Assembly (NCBI GenBank): GCA_035519135.1
Contig: DATIWX010000125.1
Location: forward strand, 62,001 to 126,000
Reading direction: 5' to 3'
Length of the DNA: 64,000 bases
Source: VBDM01 sp035519135
GTDB lineage: Bacteria > Pseudomonadota > Gammaproteobacteria > Burkholderiales > SG8-39
Of this stretch, positions 40,920-49,397 are shown one piece after another; position 1 is the stretch's first letter; each line of letters opens with the position of its first letter. A program made the translations under genes and the position numbers. The notes below the pieces were generated by a model that saw only the letters and a program-made list of their open reading frames with translations, did no database searches and was not told the origin of the DNA.

Positions 40920-41001
40920 GAATGACTCCGGTTAGGGTTATCGGCCGCCCCCAGCCCATGACCCGCCGGAAACCGGTCGGGCACCCTAACGGAGGGGGCG
41001 G
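40920..41001 (-). promoter_or_regulatory. rpsB leader with predicted pseudoknot
   Basis: In the rpsB transcript, CCGCCCCC (41001-40994) pairs fully with GGGGGCGG (40952-40945). The next 11 bases (40993-40983) pair with 40938-40927 with one bulge. These two helices cross, making a pseudoknot around an inner hairpin (40981-40962, 8 bp with one bulge and a three-base loop). The second helix includes most of the GGAG Shine-Dalgarno (40929-40926), 6 bases before the ATG. By recall, rpsB leaders of other proteobacteria (the t44 family) are S2-binding and contain a pseudoknot. Betaproteobacterial membership was not checked. Confidence 0.75.
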
Positions 41002-41190
41002 AAAAATTTAGCCGAGCCAACGCCCGGCTAGATTTAAAATGTTATCACGTGGTCCGCAAGAGACGCAAGGTTTTTCCTGTGCAAACAGAGTATTACCCTA
41101 ACCACCGCCGCTCGGGGCCTGTGCGAGCCCTCCTCTGCGGTTTGCCGCTTCGGTATCGATGACTTATCCTTCGACCTTTTTTTGTCGCGC

Positions 41191-41985
41191 ATGGCGATCC
41201 ATCTGAAGACGGCGGAGGAAATCCTGCAGATGCGCGTTGCAGGAAAGCTCGCCGCCGAAGTGCTCGACTTTGTCGCGCCGCGCGTCAAGCCGGGAGTTAC
41301 CACGGGCGAGCTCGACCGCCTCTGCCACGATCTCATCGTGGAGGAGCAGAAAGCCATCCCCGCGCCCCTCAACTATGCGCCGCCCGGGTACAAGCCTTTT
41401 CCGAAATCCATCTGCACGTCGGTCAATCACCAGGTGTGCCACGGCATTCCGGGCGAGCGGGTGCTGAAGGGGGGCGACATCCTGAACATCGACGTGACGG
41501 TGATCAAGGACGGCTACCACGGCGATTCCAGCCGCATGTTCTACGTCGGCGAGCCCTCGATTCAGGCCAAGCGCCTGTGCGAAACGACCTACGAATGCAT
41601 GTGGCACGGGATCCGCCTGGTTCGTCCCGGGGCTTTTCTCGGCGACGTCGGTGCAGCCATTCAGCAGCACGCCGAAACCCATGGGTACAGCGTGGTGCGC
41701 GAATTCTGCGGGCACGGCATCGGCAGGAAATTCCACGAGGAGCCGCAGGTGCTGCACTACGGGCGGGCCGGGACCGGCATGCGCCTTCAAGCCGGCATGA
41801 CGTTCACCATCGAGCCCATGATCAACGCCGGGAAGCCTGCCGTCAGAGAGCTCGCCGACGGCTGGACCATCGTCACCAAGGACCACAGCTTGTCGGCCCA
41901 ATGGGAGCACACGGTGCTGGTAACGGAGAACGGCTACGAGGTCTTGACGCTCTCGGCGGGCACTCCGCCTCCGCCGAAGCACTGA
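41191..41985 (+). CDS. map: Methionine aminopeptidase, type I
   Basis: Removes the N-terminal Met from new proteins. The 264-residue pita-bread-fold enzyme shows the metal ligands in ILNIDVTVIKDGYHGDSSRMF (two Asp), GHGIGRKFHEEP (His), FTIEPM (Glu) and QWEHTVLVT (Glu). The ATG at 41191 (MAIHLKTAEEI) is preferred to a TTG three codons earlier. It is divergent from rpsB, a conserved arrangement, and glnD follows 3 bp downstream. Confidence 0.96.
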   Translation: MAIHLKTAEEILQMRVAGKLAAEVLDFVAPRVKPGVTTGELDRLCHDLIVEEQKAIPAPLNYAPPGYKPFPKSICTSVNHQVCHGIPGERVLKGGDILNIDVTVIKDGYHGDSSRMFYVGEPSIQAKRLCETTYECMWHGIRLVRPGAFLGDVGAAIQQHAETHGYSVVREFCGHGIGRKFHEEPQVLHYGRAGTGMRLQAGMTFTIEPMINAGKPAVRELADGWTIVTKDHSLSAQWEHTVLVTENGYEVLTLSAGTPPPPKH

Positions 41986-41988
41986 TCC

Positions 41989-44574
41989 ATGTTGCCGTCT
42001 GCGGCCGCGCTCGCGGATCCTGGCAGCGCCTTCGCTCGCCTGAAAGCGGGCATCCAGGCCCGGCGCGCCGCGCTGCAGATGCGGTTCCGGGAGGATGCGG
42101 ACGGCCCTGCCGTGCTCCGCGAGCATTGCCGCCTGATCGACCGCACGCTCAAGGACGTCTGGAGACAACTGCAGCTGCCGCCCCACATCGCCCTCCTCGC
42201 AGTCGGCGGCTATGGACGTGGCGAGCTCTACCCCCATTCCGACATCGACGTCCTGATCCTGCTGAAGGATCCCGCCTCCGCCGAGCTGGCCGCGAAAATA
42301 GAGGAGCTCGTCGGCCGGCTTTGGGACATGGGCCTGGAACTCGGCCACAGCGTGCGCACCGTCCCCGAGTGCGCCGAAGAAGCCGCCAAGGATGTCACCG
42401 TCATGACCAGCCTCCTTGAGGCAAGATTGCTCGCCGGAAGCCGCGAGCTCTTCGCGCGCTTCGCCCGTGCCCGAAGCGAATGCATCCAACCCCAGGCCTT
42501 CTTCAAGGCGAAGCGCTTCGAGCAGGAGCAGCGCCACACCAAATTCCAGGACAGTCCCTACAGCCTCGAACCCAATCTGAAGGAAGCCCCGGGCGGCCTT
42601 CGCGACCTTCAGGTCGTTCTATGGATCGGCAGAGCCTGCGCCCTGGGCCATACTTGGCCGCAACTCGCACGCCGCGGCTTGATCACGGCGGAAGAGGCGC
42701 GCCAGGCGCGCCGGCATCACCGCCTGCTCCAGGACCTGCGCGTGCGCTTGCACTACGCGGCCGGGCGGAGAGAGGATCGCCTGCTGTTCGACTTCCAGGA
42801 AAGCCTGGCCCGCGACCTGGGCTACTCGGCCACGGCGCACCGCCGCGCGGGGGAGCAGTTGATGCAAGCGTACTTCCGGGCGGCGAAGGCGATCACCCAG
42901 CTCAACACGATCTTGCTGCAGAACATCGGCGCCGAGATCTTTCCCGTAAAGACCTCCGACGCCGTGGTCATCAACGACAAGTTCTCGCGCCTGGGAGAGC
43001 TGCTCGACGCGCGTCGGGCCGACCTGTTCGAGCGCGACCCGCCCGCGATCCTCGAAAGCTTCCTGGTGATGCAGCAACACTCCGAACTCAAGGGCATGAC
43101 GGCCAGGACGCTGCGCGCGCTATGGCGGGCGCGCGAGCGCATCGACGCGGCATATCGGCGCGATCCGCGCAACCGCGCGGCCTTCCTGTCCGTGCTGCAG
43201 CAGCCGCGCGGCATCGTACACGAGCTGCGGCGCATGAATCAGTACGGAATCCTCGGGCGATACCTGCCGGCGTTTCGCCGGATCGTCGGTCAGATGCAGC
43301 ACGACCTCTTTCACGTCTACACGGTCGACCAGCACATTCTCACCGTGGTCCGCAACCTGCGCCGCTTCACCATGCTGGAGTTCGCGCACGAATACCCCCT
43401 GTGCAGCCGTCTCATGGCGGGCCTGGAGCGCCATTGGCTCCTCTACATCGCGGCCATCTTCCACGATATCGCCAAGGGTCGCGGAGGAGACCACTCCCAG
43501 CTGGGCAAAGTCGATGCCAGGCGCTTCTGCCGCGAGCACGGCCTTTCGAACGACGACGCGGACCTGGTCGTGTTCCTGGTCGAGCACCATCTCACCATGT
43601 CGTCGGTCGCGCAGAAGCAGGACCTGTTCGATCCCGAAGTGGTCAGGCGCTTTGCCGACATCGTCGTTACCGAGCGGCGCCTCGTCGCCCTGTACCTGCT
43701 CACGGTCGCCGACATCCGCGGCACCAGCCCGAAAGTCTGGAACGCCTGGAAGAGCAAGCTCATCGAAGACCTCTTCCAGGCGACCACGCACATGCTGAAG
43801 GGCGGAAAGCTCGAGGCCGACCAGTACATTCAGAGCAAGCAGGGCGAGGCCAAGCGGCTGCTGCGGCTCTACGAGCTGTCCGACACCGTCCAGGACGCGC
43901 TGTGGCGCAACTTCGACGTCCCCTACTTCCTGCGCTATGACGCGCCGGAAATCGCCTGGCACACCCGCATGCTCCACTCCCGGCCCCGCGGTGAGCAGCC
44001 GGTGGTCAAGGCGCGCCTTTCGCCCGCCGGCGAAGGACTGCAGGCCATGATCTATGTCCGCGATCAGCGCGACCTGTTCGCCCGGATCTGCGGCTACTTC
44101 GGCTCCGTGGGCTTGAGTATCGTCGACGCCAAGATCTACACCACCCGCCACGGCTACGCGCTCGACACCTTCCAGCTCATGGATGTGGGAAACGAACCCC
44201 ATCCGCGGGACATGATCTCCAAGATAGAGAATGAATTGACGGGCTGGCTCGCTAACCAGGTCCCGCTGCCGCCGCCCATCCGCGGACGCGTGTCGCGGCG
44301 AGTCAAGCACTTTCCGATCGCCCCCGAGGTGCGCATCGTGCCGGACGAGAAGGGGCAATACCATTCGCTGTCGATCACCGCGGGCGACCGGCCCGGGCTG
44401 CTCTACGCCATCGCGCTGGTTCTCAGCCGCTACGGTGTCAGCCTGCACACGGCCAAGATCGTGACGCTGGGGGAGCGGGCCGAGGACGTGCTGGTCGTGT
44501 CGGGCGCCGCGCTCGCCAACCCGAAAACGGTGCTGCAGTTCGAGACGGATCTGCTCGCGGCGCTCCAGCCCTAG
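41989..44574 (+). CDS. glnD: PII uridylyltransferase / uridylyl-removing enzyme
   Basis: Nitrogen sensor that adds or removes UMP on PII proteins according to glutamine. The 861-residue protein has the nucleotidyltransferase motif GGYGRGELYPHSDID at 73-87, a central HD domain (YIAAIFHDIAKGRGGDHS and VEHHLTMS), and two C-terminal ACT domains (FARICGYFGSVGLSIVDAK and PGLLYAIALVLSRYGVSLHTAK). All functional parts are intact. It is translated right behind map. Confidence 0.96.
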   Translation: MLPSAAALADPGSAFARLKAGIQARRAALQMRFREDADGPAVLREHCRLIDRTLKDVWRQLQLPPHIALLAVGGYGRGELYPHSDIDVLILLKDPASAELAAKIEELVGRLWDMGLELGHSVRTVPECAEEAAKDVTVMTSLLEARLLAGSRELFARFARARSECIQPQAFFKAKRFEQEQRHTKFQDSPYSLEPNLKEAPGGLRDLQVVLWIGRACALGHTWPQLARRGLITAEEARQARRHHRLLQDLRVRLHYAAGRREDRLLFDFQESLARDLGYSATAHRRAGEQLMQAYFRAAKAITQLNTILLQNIGAEIFPVKTSDAVVINDKFSRLGELLDARRADLFERDPPAILESFLVMQQHSELKGMTARTLRALWRARERIDAAYRRDPRNRAAFLSVLQQPRGIVHELRRMNQYGILGRYLPAFRRIVGQMQHDLFHVYTVDQHILTVVRNLRRFTMLEFAHEYPLCSRLMAGLERHWLLYIAAIFHDIAKGRGGDHSQLGKVDARRFCREHGLSNDDADLVVFLVEHHLTMSSVAQKQDLFDPEVVRRFADIVVTERRLVALYLLTVADIRGTSPKVWNAWKSKLIEDLFQATTHMLKGGKLEADQYIQSKQGEAKRLLRLYELSDTVQDALWRNFDVPYFLRYDAPEIAWHTRMLHSRPRGEQPVVKARLSPAGEGLQAMIYVRDQRDLFARICGYFGSVGLSIVDAKIYTTRHGYALDTFQLMDVGNEPHPRDMISKIENELTGWLANQVPLPPPIRGRVSRRVKHFPIAPEVRIVPDEKGQYHSLSITAGDRPGLLYAIALVLSRYGVSLHTAKIVTLGERAEDVLVVSGAALANPKTVLQFETDLLAALQP

Positions 44575-44585
44575 CAGCCCGTCGA

Positions 44586-44606
44586 AAAGGGGGATACTCC
44601 CCCTTT
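44586..44606. terminator. Hairpin between convergent glnD and def
   Basis: AAAGGGGG, a five-base loop, then CCCCCTTT forms a perfect 8-bp stem 12 bp after the glnD stop. There is no long T run, so termination strength is uncertain. It also lies 34 bp past the def stop and could serve either strand. Confidence 0.55.
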
Positions 44607-44640
44607 AGAACCCCCGAAATCTGATTTACGACACGGGTCG

Positions 44641-45171
44641 TTATTCGTCGCCCAGGTCCTGGCCCGGGAACAGGACGTCGACGAAACCGAACAGCGACAT
44701 GTCGCGGATGCGCATCGGATACAGGATTCCGTCCAGGTGATCGCATTCGTGCTGCACCACACGCGCGTGGAATCCTTCGACGGTGCGGTCCATTTCGGCT
44801 CCCGACTCGTCGAAGCCGCGGTAGCGCAGCCGCGAGTACCGCGGCACGACGCCGCGCATTCCCGGCACCGACAGGCAGCCTTCCCACGCCTCTTCCATTT
44901 CATCGCCGAGCGGCGTGATCACCGGATTGATGAGCACGGTGTCGGGGACTTCCTCGGCGTCCGGATAGCGCGGGTTGCGCTTGACGCCGAAGATCACCAC
45001 GCGCAGGAGCACGCCGATCTGGGGAGCGGCGAGGCCCGCGCCATCCAGATGCGCCATGGTGTCGCGCATGTCGGCGACCAGCTCGCGCAGTTCCGGCGTG
45101 CCGAACGCCTCAACGGGTTTCGATTTCTCGAGCAGCCGGGGATCGCCCATCCTGAGGACCTCTCGGATCAT
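44641..45171 (-). CDS. def: Peptide deformylase
   Basis: Removes the formyl group from new polypeptides. The 176-residue protein shows the three family motifs GLAAPQIGV, EGCLSVPG (Cys ligand) and QHECDHLDG (two His ligands and the catalytic Glu). The ATG at 45171 overlaps the mtnP stop by 4 bp. It is not with fmt as in many genomes but ends the smc-zipA-ligA-galU-hpt-mtnP run, opposite map-glnD. Confidence 0.95.
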   Translation of the reverse strand: MIREVLRMGDPRLLEKSKPVEAFGTPELRELVADMRDTMAHLDGAGLAAPQIGVLLRVVIFGVKRNPRYPDAEEVPDTVLINPVITPLGDEMEEAWEGCLSVPGMRGVVPRYSRLRYRGFDESGAEMDRTVEGFHARVVQHECDHLDGILYPMRIRDMSLFGFVDVLFPGQDLGDE

Positions 45172-45902
45172 GGCGCAACGAATGCCTCGATGATCCTGCA
45201 CGCACGGCCGGCGGCGTCCTTGAGAACTTCCTCGATCCCCTCCAGCGACACGCCGCCAGCGCTCGCGCCCCGGCCGGCGGCGTGATTGACCACCAATGCC
45301 AGGGCCGCGTAATCGAGGTCGATCTCGCGCGCCAGGGCCGCCTCGGGCATCCCGGTCATGCCGACGACGTCCGCGCCGTCTTTCTCCAGCCGGTCGATTT
45401 CCGCGGCGGTCTCGAGCCGCGGCCCCTGCGTGGCAGCGTAGACCGCCCCGTCACCCGCCGCCTCTCCGCACCTCGCCGCGGCGGCGAGAAGACGCGCGCG
45501 CAGACCCGCAGCGTACGGCTCGGTGAAGTCGATGTGCTTCACCGGCGCCTCACCTTCGAAGAAGCTGCTCATCCGACCCCAGGTGTAGTCGATAATCTGG
45601 TGAGGGATGACGATCTTTCCCGGCCCGAGGTCGTCGCGGATTCCACCGACCGATACGACCGACACCACCTCGCGGGCGCCCTGCTCCTTGAGCGCCCAGA
45701 GATTTGCGCGGTAGTTCACTTGGTGGGGCGGAAGCGTGTGGCCGTAGCCGTGGCGCGCGAGAAATATCACCGGCATCCCGCGGATCGCCCCGAAGGTGAG
45801 CGCGCCCGAGGGCTCCCCATAGGGCGTGCGCACCGCCTGGCGGTGCGACACCTCGAGATTGGCGAGCTGCGTCAGCCCGCTGCCGCCGATGATCGCGAGC
45901 AT
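45168..45902 (-). CDS. mtnP: Methylthioinosine/methylthioadenosine phosphorylase
   Basis: A 244-residue purine nucleoside phosphorylase of the MTAP branch. It has LAIIGGSGLTQL at 2-13, FLARHGYGHTLPPHQVNYRANLWAL, SVGGIRDDLGPGKIVIPHQIIDYT and AATQGPRLETAAEI with VVGMTGMPEAALAREI. Pseudomonas relatives prefer methylthioinosine; the base specificity here is not settled. The product, methylthioribose-1-phosphate, is the MtnA substrate encoded near 9.4 kb. It lies between hpt and def, matching purine recovery. Confidence 0.9.
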   Translation of the reverse strand: MLAIIGGSGLTQLANLEVSHRQAVRTPYGEPSGALTFGAIRGMPVIFLARHGYGHTLPPHQVNYRANLWALKEQGAREVVSVVSVGGIRDDLGPGKIVIPHQIIDYTWGRMSSFFEGEAPVKHIDFTEPYAAGLRARLLAAAARCGEAAGDGAVYAATQGPRLETAAEIDRLEKDGADVVGMTGMPEAALAREIDLDYAALALVVNHAAGRGASAGGVSLEGIEEVLKDAAGRACRIIEAFVAP

Positions 45903-45907
45903 GTGCC

Positions 45908-46453
45908 TCAGGTTTCTTTGACGGCGTAGATTGCGGGCAGGTTGCGCCACGCTCCCGATACGTCCATGCCGCAGCCGAATACGTAGCGGTTCGGCAGCTT
46001 CAGTCCGACGAAATCGGGAACCGCCGGCTTGGCGCGGCCGATATCCTTGTCGGTGAGCACTGCGCTGAAGACGCCCGCCGCGCCGAGCGCTCTCACGCGG
46101 CCGCATATCGCTGCCAGCGTGTCGCCGCCGTCGAGGATGTCGTCCAGGACGAGGACGTTGCGTCCTCTTACGTTCTCACCGGGCTCGACCTTCCACACGA
46201 CCTTGCCTCCGAACGTGGCCTTGCCGTAGCGCGAAGCCTGGACGTAGTCGAATTCGAGCGGGAAATGCAGGAGAGGAAGCAGATTGCCGGCGAAGAAGAT
46301 CGACCCGCCCATGACCGCGAGCACCAGCGGATACCGGTCTCTCAGCTTTGCCGTGATCTCCGCCCCGAGCCTGGTGATCGCCTCGCGTACCTGGACTTCG
46401 TCGTACAGCAGATCCGCGCTTTCGAGAATCTTCCAGGACTCTTCGGGTGTCAT
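45908..46453 (-). CDS. hpt: Hypoxanthine-guanine phosphoribosyltransferase
   Basis: Recovers hypoxanthine or guanine with PRPP. The 181-residue type I PRTase has the PRPP-binding loop VLVLDDILDGGDTL and the flexible-loop region around RYGKATFGG. MGGSIFFAG lies near 49-57. The start shares one base with the galU stop (TGATG). Being next to mtnP suggests a shared role in base salvage: the base freed by MtnP could be reused here. Confidence 0.92.
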   Translation of the reverse strand: MTPEESWKILESADLLYDEVQVREAITRLGAEITAKLRDRYPLVLAVMGGSIFFAGNLLPLLHFPLEFDYVQASRYGKATFGGKVVWKVEPGENVRGRNVLVLDDILDGGDTLAAICGRVRALGAAGVFSAVLTDKDIGRAKPAVPDFVGLKLPNRYVFGCGMDVSGAWRNLPAIYAVKET

Positions 46454-47316
46454 CAGAGCGTGTGGAGGAAGTCTTCGAATGCTTTGCCGACTTCCGGATG
46501 CCGGCGACCGTACGCGACCGTGGCCTGCAGATAACCGAGCTTCGAGCCGCAGTCGTAGCGGGTGCCCTGGAAGCGATACGCGAGCACGCGGTCCTCGGCA
46601 AGCAGCGCGGAGATCGCATCGGTGAGCTGGATCTCGCTCCCTGCGCCCGGCCGCGCCTGCGCCAGGTGGTGAAAAATGCGGGGCGTGAGGATGTAGCGCC
46701 CGACGACCCCCAGTGTCGACGGCGCGGCCTCGGGCTTGGGTTTCTCGACGATCCCCATGACCCGATCGAGATTCTCGGTGACAGCTTCTGTCTTGACGAT
46801 GCCGTACTGGGCGGTGTGCTCGCGCTTGACCTGCTGCACCGCGACCATGGGCGACTGATGCCGCTCGAACAGAGCGGTCATCTGCTGCAGCACAGGGGGC
46901 TTGCCGTCGATCAGGTCGTCGGCGAGGATCACCGCGAAGACCTCGTCGTTGACCGCGGGTTGCGCGCACAAGACTGCGTGGCCCAGACCCAGGGGTTCGG
47001 GCTGCCGGATGTAGATGCAGTTAACCGACTTCGGAATGACGTCCTGGATCAGCGCGAGCAGGTCGGTCTTTCCGCGGGCCGCGAGCTCGGCTTCGACCTC
47101 GTAGGCCTTGTCGAAATGGTCCTCGATCGCGCGTTTATTGCGGCCGGTGATGAACACCATGTCGTGGATTCCCGCTGCCACGGCCTCTTCGACCGCGTAC
47201 TGGATCAGCGGCTTGTCGACGATAGGCATCATCTCTTTTGGACTCGCCTTCGTCGCGGGCAGGAATCGGCTGCCCATTCCCGCGACGGGGAAAACCGCTT
47301 TGGTCACTTTTTTCAC
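46453..47316 (-). CDS. galU: UTP-glucose-1-phosphate uridylyltransferase
   Basis: Makes UDP-glucose for glycans and lipopolysaccharide. The 287-residue protein begins KKVTKAVFPVAGMGSRFLPAT and shows KEMMPIVDKPLIQYAVEEA, LGHAVLCAQ and the metal-binding VILADDLIDG. It overlaps ligA by 4 bp and hpt by 1 bp. UDP-sugars are also the expected donors for SenB. Confidence 0.96.
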   Translation of the reverse strand: MKKVTKAVFPVAGMGSRFLPATKASPKEMMPIVDKPLIQYAVEEAVAAGIHDMVFITGRNKRAIEDHFDKAYEVEAELAARGKTDLLALIQDVIPKSVNCIYIRQPEPLGLGHAVLCAQPAVNDEVFAVILADDLIDGKPPVLQQMTALFERHQSPMVAVQQVKREHTAQYGIVKTEAVTENLDRVMGIVEKPKPEAAPSTLGVVGRYILTPRIFHHLAQARPGAGSEIQLTDAISALLAEDRVLAYRFQGTRYDCGSKLGYLQATVAYGRRHPEVGKAFEDFLHTL

Positions 47317-49397
47317 GCTTCGGACTCCCTCAATATCTTCCGCAAACCTTCCTCGTCGAGCACCGCGATGCCGAGCTTCCGGGCCTTCTCGAGCTTGCTG
47401 CCCGCCTCGGAGCCCGCCACGACGTAGTCCGTCACGGCCGAGACCGACGCCGTGACCTTGCCCCCGTGGCTTTCGATCATCTCCGTGGCTTCCTGGCGCG
47501 TCAGCTTCGGCAAGGTCCCGGTCAGCACGAACACCCTCCCCGCCAGCACCCCGGCCTTCGGCGGGCGATCCTCCGCCTGCACTCGCACATTCTCTGTCAG
47601 CCGCCGTATGACGTCCTGATTGTGCTTCTGCGAGAGAAACTTCGACAAGCTTTCCATCAGCTCCGGTCCTATGCCCTCGAGCACCGTGGGAACGGGCGCT
47701 TCCCGCCTTCGCTTGCGAGCCGCGTTTTCCTTCTGTATCGCCCTTTTTCTTTCCGCCACCTCCGCCCAGTCGGCCCCGAGCAGGCCGTTGAGCGTACCGA
47801 AATGCCCGGCGACAATCTTGGCGACCTCCTCGCCGACGCCCGGGATTCCCAAGGCGTAGACAAAGCGTGCCAGGCTCTGGGTTTTCGATGCCTCGATGGC
47901 CGAGATCACATTCGCGGCCGACTTCTCGCCCATTCTATCGAGTCCCGCGAGACTGCTCGCGTCCAGACGATAGACATCGGCTGGAGTATGCACGATGCCG
48001 CGATCGACCAGCTGATCGACGAGTTTCTCGCCGAGCCCTTCGATGTCCATCGCCCTGCGCGAAGCGAAATGCAGCAGCGCGCCCTTGCGCTGGGCCGGGC
48101 AGAATAGTCCTCCGGTGCAGCGCGCGGCCGCTTCGCCTTCCAGGCGCACGACCTCGGAGTCGCAGACCGGGCATCGGGCCGGCATCCGGAAGCGGTCCCC
48201 CTGCTCGCGCGGGCCGGCCCTGGCGACACCCACGACTTCGGGGATCACGTCTCCCGCGCGGCGGACCGTCACGACATCGCGGCGCCAGACATCCTTGCGG
48301 TGCACCTCGTCCTCGTTGTGCAGGGTGGCGTTGGTGACCGTAGCTCCTCCCACGCTCACGGGCCTGAGGCGCGCCACCGGCGTGAGCGTCCCGGTGCGGC
48401 CGACCTGGACTTCGATGTCGAGCACCTCGGTGGTCGCTTCCTCCGGGGCGTACTTGTGGGCCACGGCGAATCGGGGCGCGCGCGACACGAAACCCAGCAA
48501 GCGCTGATCGCCGAGCTCGTTCACTTTGTACACCACTCCATCGATCGCGTACGGCAGGCGTTCGCGCTTCTCGCCCACACTCCGGTAGAAGGCGAGCATG
48601 CCCGGCAAGCCCATCACCGTGGCGCGCTCCGCCGACACCGGCAGGCCCTCCTCGGCCATCCACGCCAGGACCTCGCTGTGACGGCGAAACGGCAGCTCTC
48701 CGGTGTCGCCCACGCCGTAGGCGAAAAAGCGCAGAGGACGCTCTGCGGTCATCTTCGGATCGAGCTGCCTCAGGCTGCCGGCGGCGGCGTTGCGCGGATT
48801 GACGAGCTCCTTGTCGCCGCGCTCGCGCTGGCGTGCGTTCATGCGCGCAAAGTCTGCCTTGTACATGATGACCTCGCCACGCACCTCGATCGACGCCGGA
48901 GGCCGCGGACCGCGCAGCCTGAGCGGTATCGAGCGTATCGTTCTCAGGTTCGCGGTCACGTCCTCGCCCGTATACCCGTCACCCCGGGTTGCTCCCTGCA
49001 CGAAGCGGCCACGCTCGTAGCGCAGGCTGATCGCCAGCCCGTCGAACTTCGGCTCGGCTGCGTACTCGATCTCGTCTTTGCCCAGGCCCTCGCGGACCCG
49101 GCGGTCGAAGCCGATCAGGTCCTCTTCAGTGAACGCGTTGTTGAGCGAGAGCATCGGGGTGCGATGGACGACCTGCTTGAACTCATCCAGCGGCGCGCCG
49201 CCGACGCGTTGCGTCGGCGAGTCCGGCGTGACGAGATCCGGATGAGCCGACTCCAGTTCCACCAGCTCGCGGAACAGCCTGTCGAACTCCGCATCCGAAA
49301 TCACCGGCGAATCGAGAACGTAGTAGCGGTGGTTGTGGTCCTCGATTTCCCGGCGGAGCTCCTCCGCCCGCCGGCGGAACTTTTCCCCGCTCCCCAT
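47313..49397 (-). CDS. ligA: NAD+-dependent DNA ligase
   Basis: Seals nicks in replication and repair. The 694-residue protein has the Ia domain for NAD+ (HNHRYYVLDSPVISDAEFD), the adenylation motif EPKFDG with Lys117, an OB fold, a four-Cys zinc finger (CPVCDSEV to GLFCP), helix-hairpin-helix repeats, and a C-terminal BRCT domain (LAGRVFVLTGTLPKLTRQEA). The ATG at 49397 shares one base with the zipA-like stop. The region near residues 570-590 (RKRRREAPVP) is a basic insert. Confidence 0.96.
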   Translation of the reverse strand: MGSGEKFRRRAEELRREIEDHNHRYYVLDSPVISDAEFDRLFRELVELESAHPDLVTPDSPTQRVGGAPLDEFKQVVHRTPMLSLNNAFTEEDLIGFDRRVREGLGKDEIEYAAEPKFDGLAISLRYERGRFVQGATRGDGYTGEDVTANLRTIRSIPLRLRGPRPPASIEVRGEVIMYKADFARMNARQRERGDKELVNPRNAAAGSLRQLDPKMTAERPLRFFAYGVGDTGELPFRRHSEVLAWMAEEGLPVSAERATVMGLPGMLAFYRSVGEKRERLPYAIDGVVYKVNELGDQRLLGFVSRAPRFAVAHKYAPEEATTEVLDIEVQVGRTGTLTPVARLRPVSVGGATVTNATLHNEDEVHRKDVWRRDVVTVRRAGDVIPEVVGVARAGPREQGDRFRMPARCPVCDSEVVRLEGEAAARCTGGLFCPAQRKGALLHFASRRAMDIEGLGEKLVDQLVDRGIVHTPADVYRLDASSLAGLDRMGEKSAANVISAIEASKTQSLARFVYALGIPGVGEEVAKIVAGHFGTLNGLLGADWAEVAERKRAIQKENAARKRRREAPVPTVLEGIGPELMESLSKFLSQKHNQDVIRRLTENVRVQAEDRPPKAGVLAGRVFVLTGTLPKLTRQEATEMIESHGGKVTASVSAVTDYVVAGSEAGSKLEKARKLGIAVLDEEGLRKILRESEA

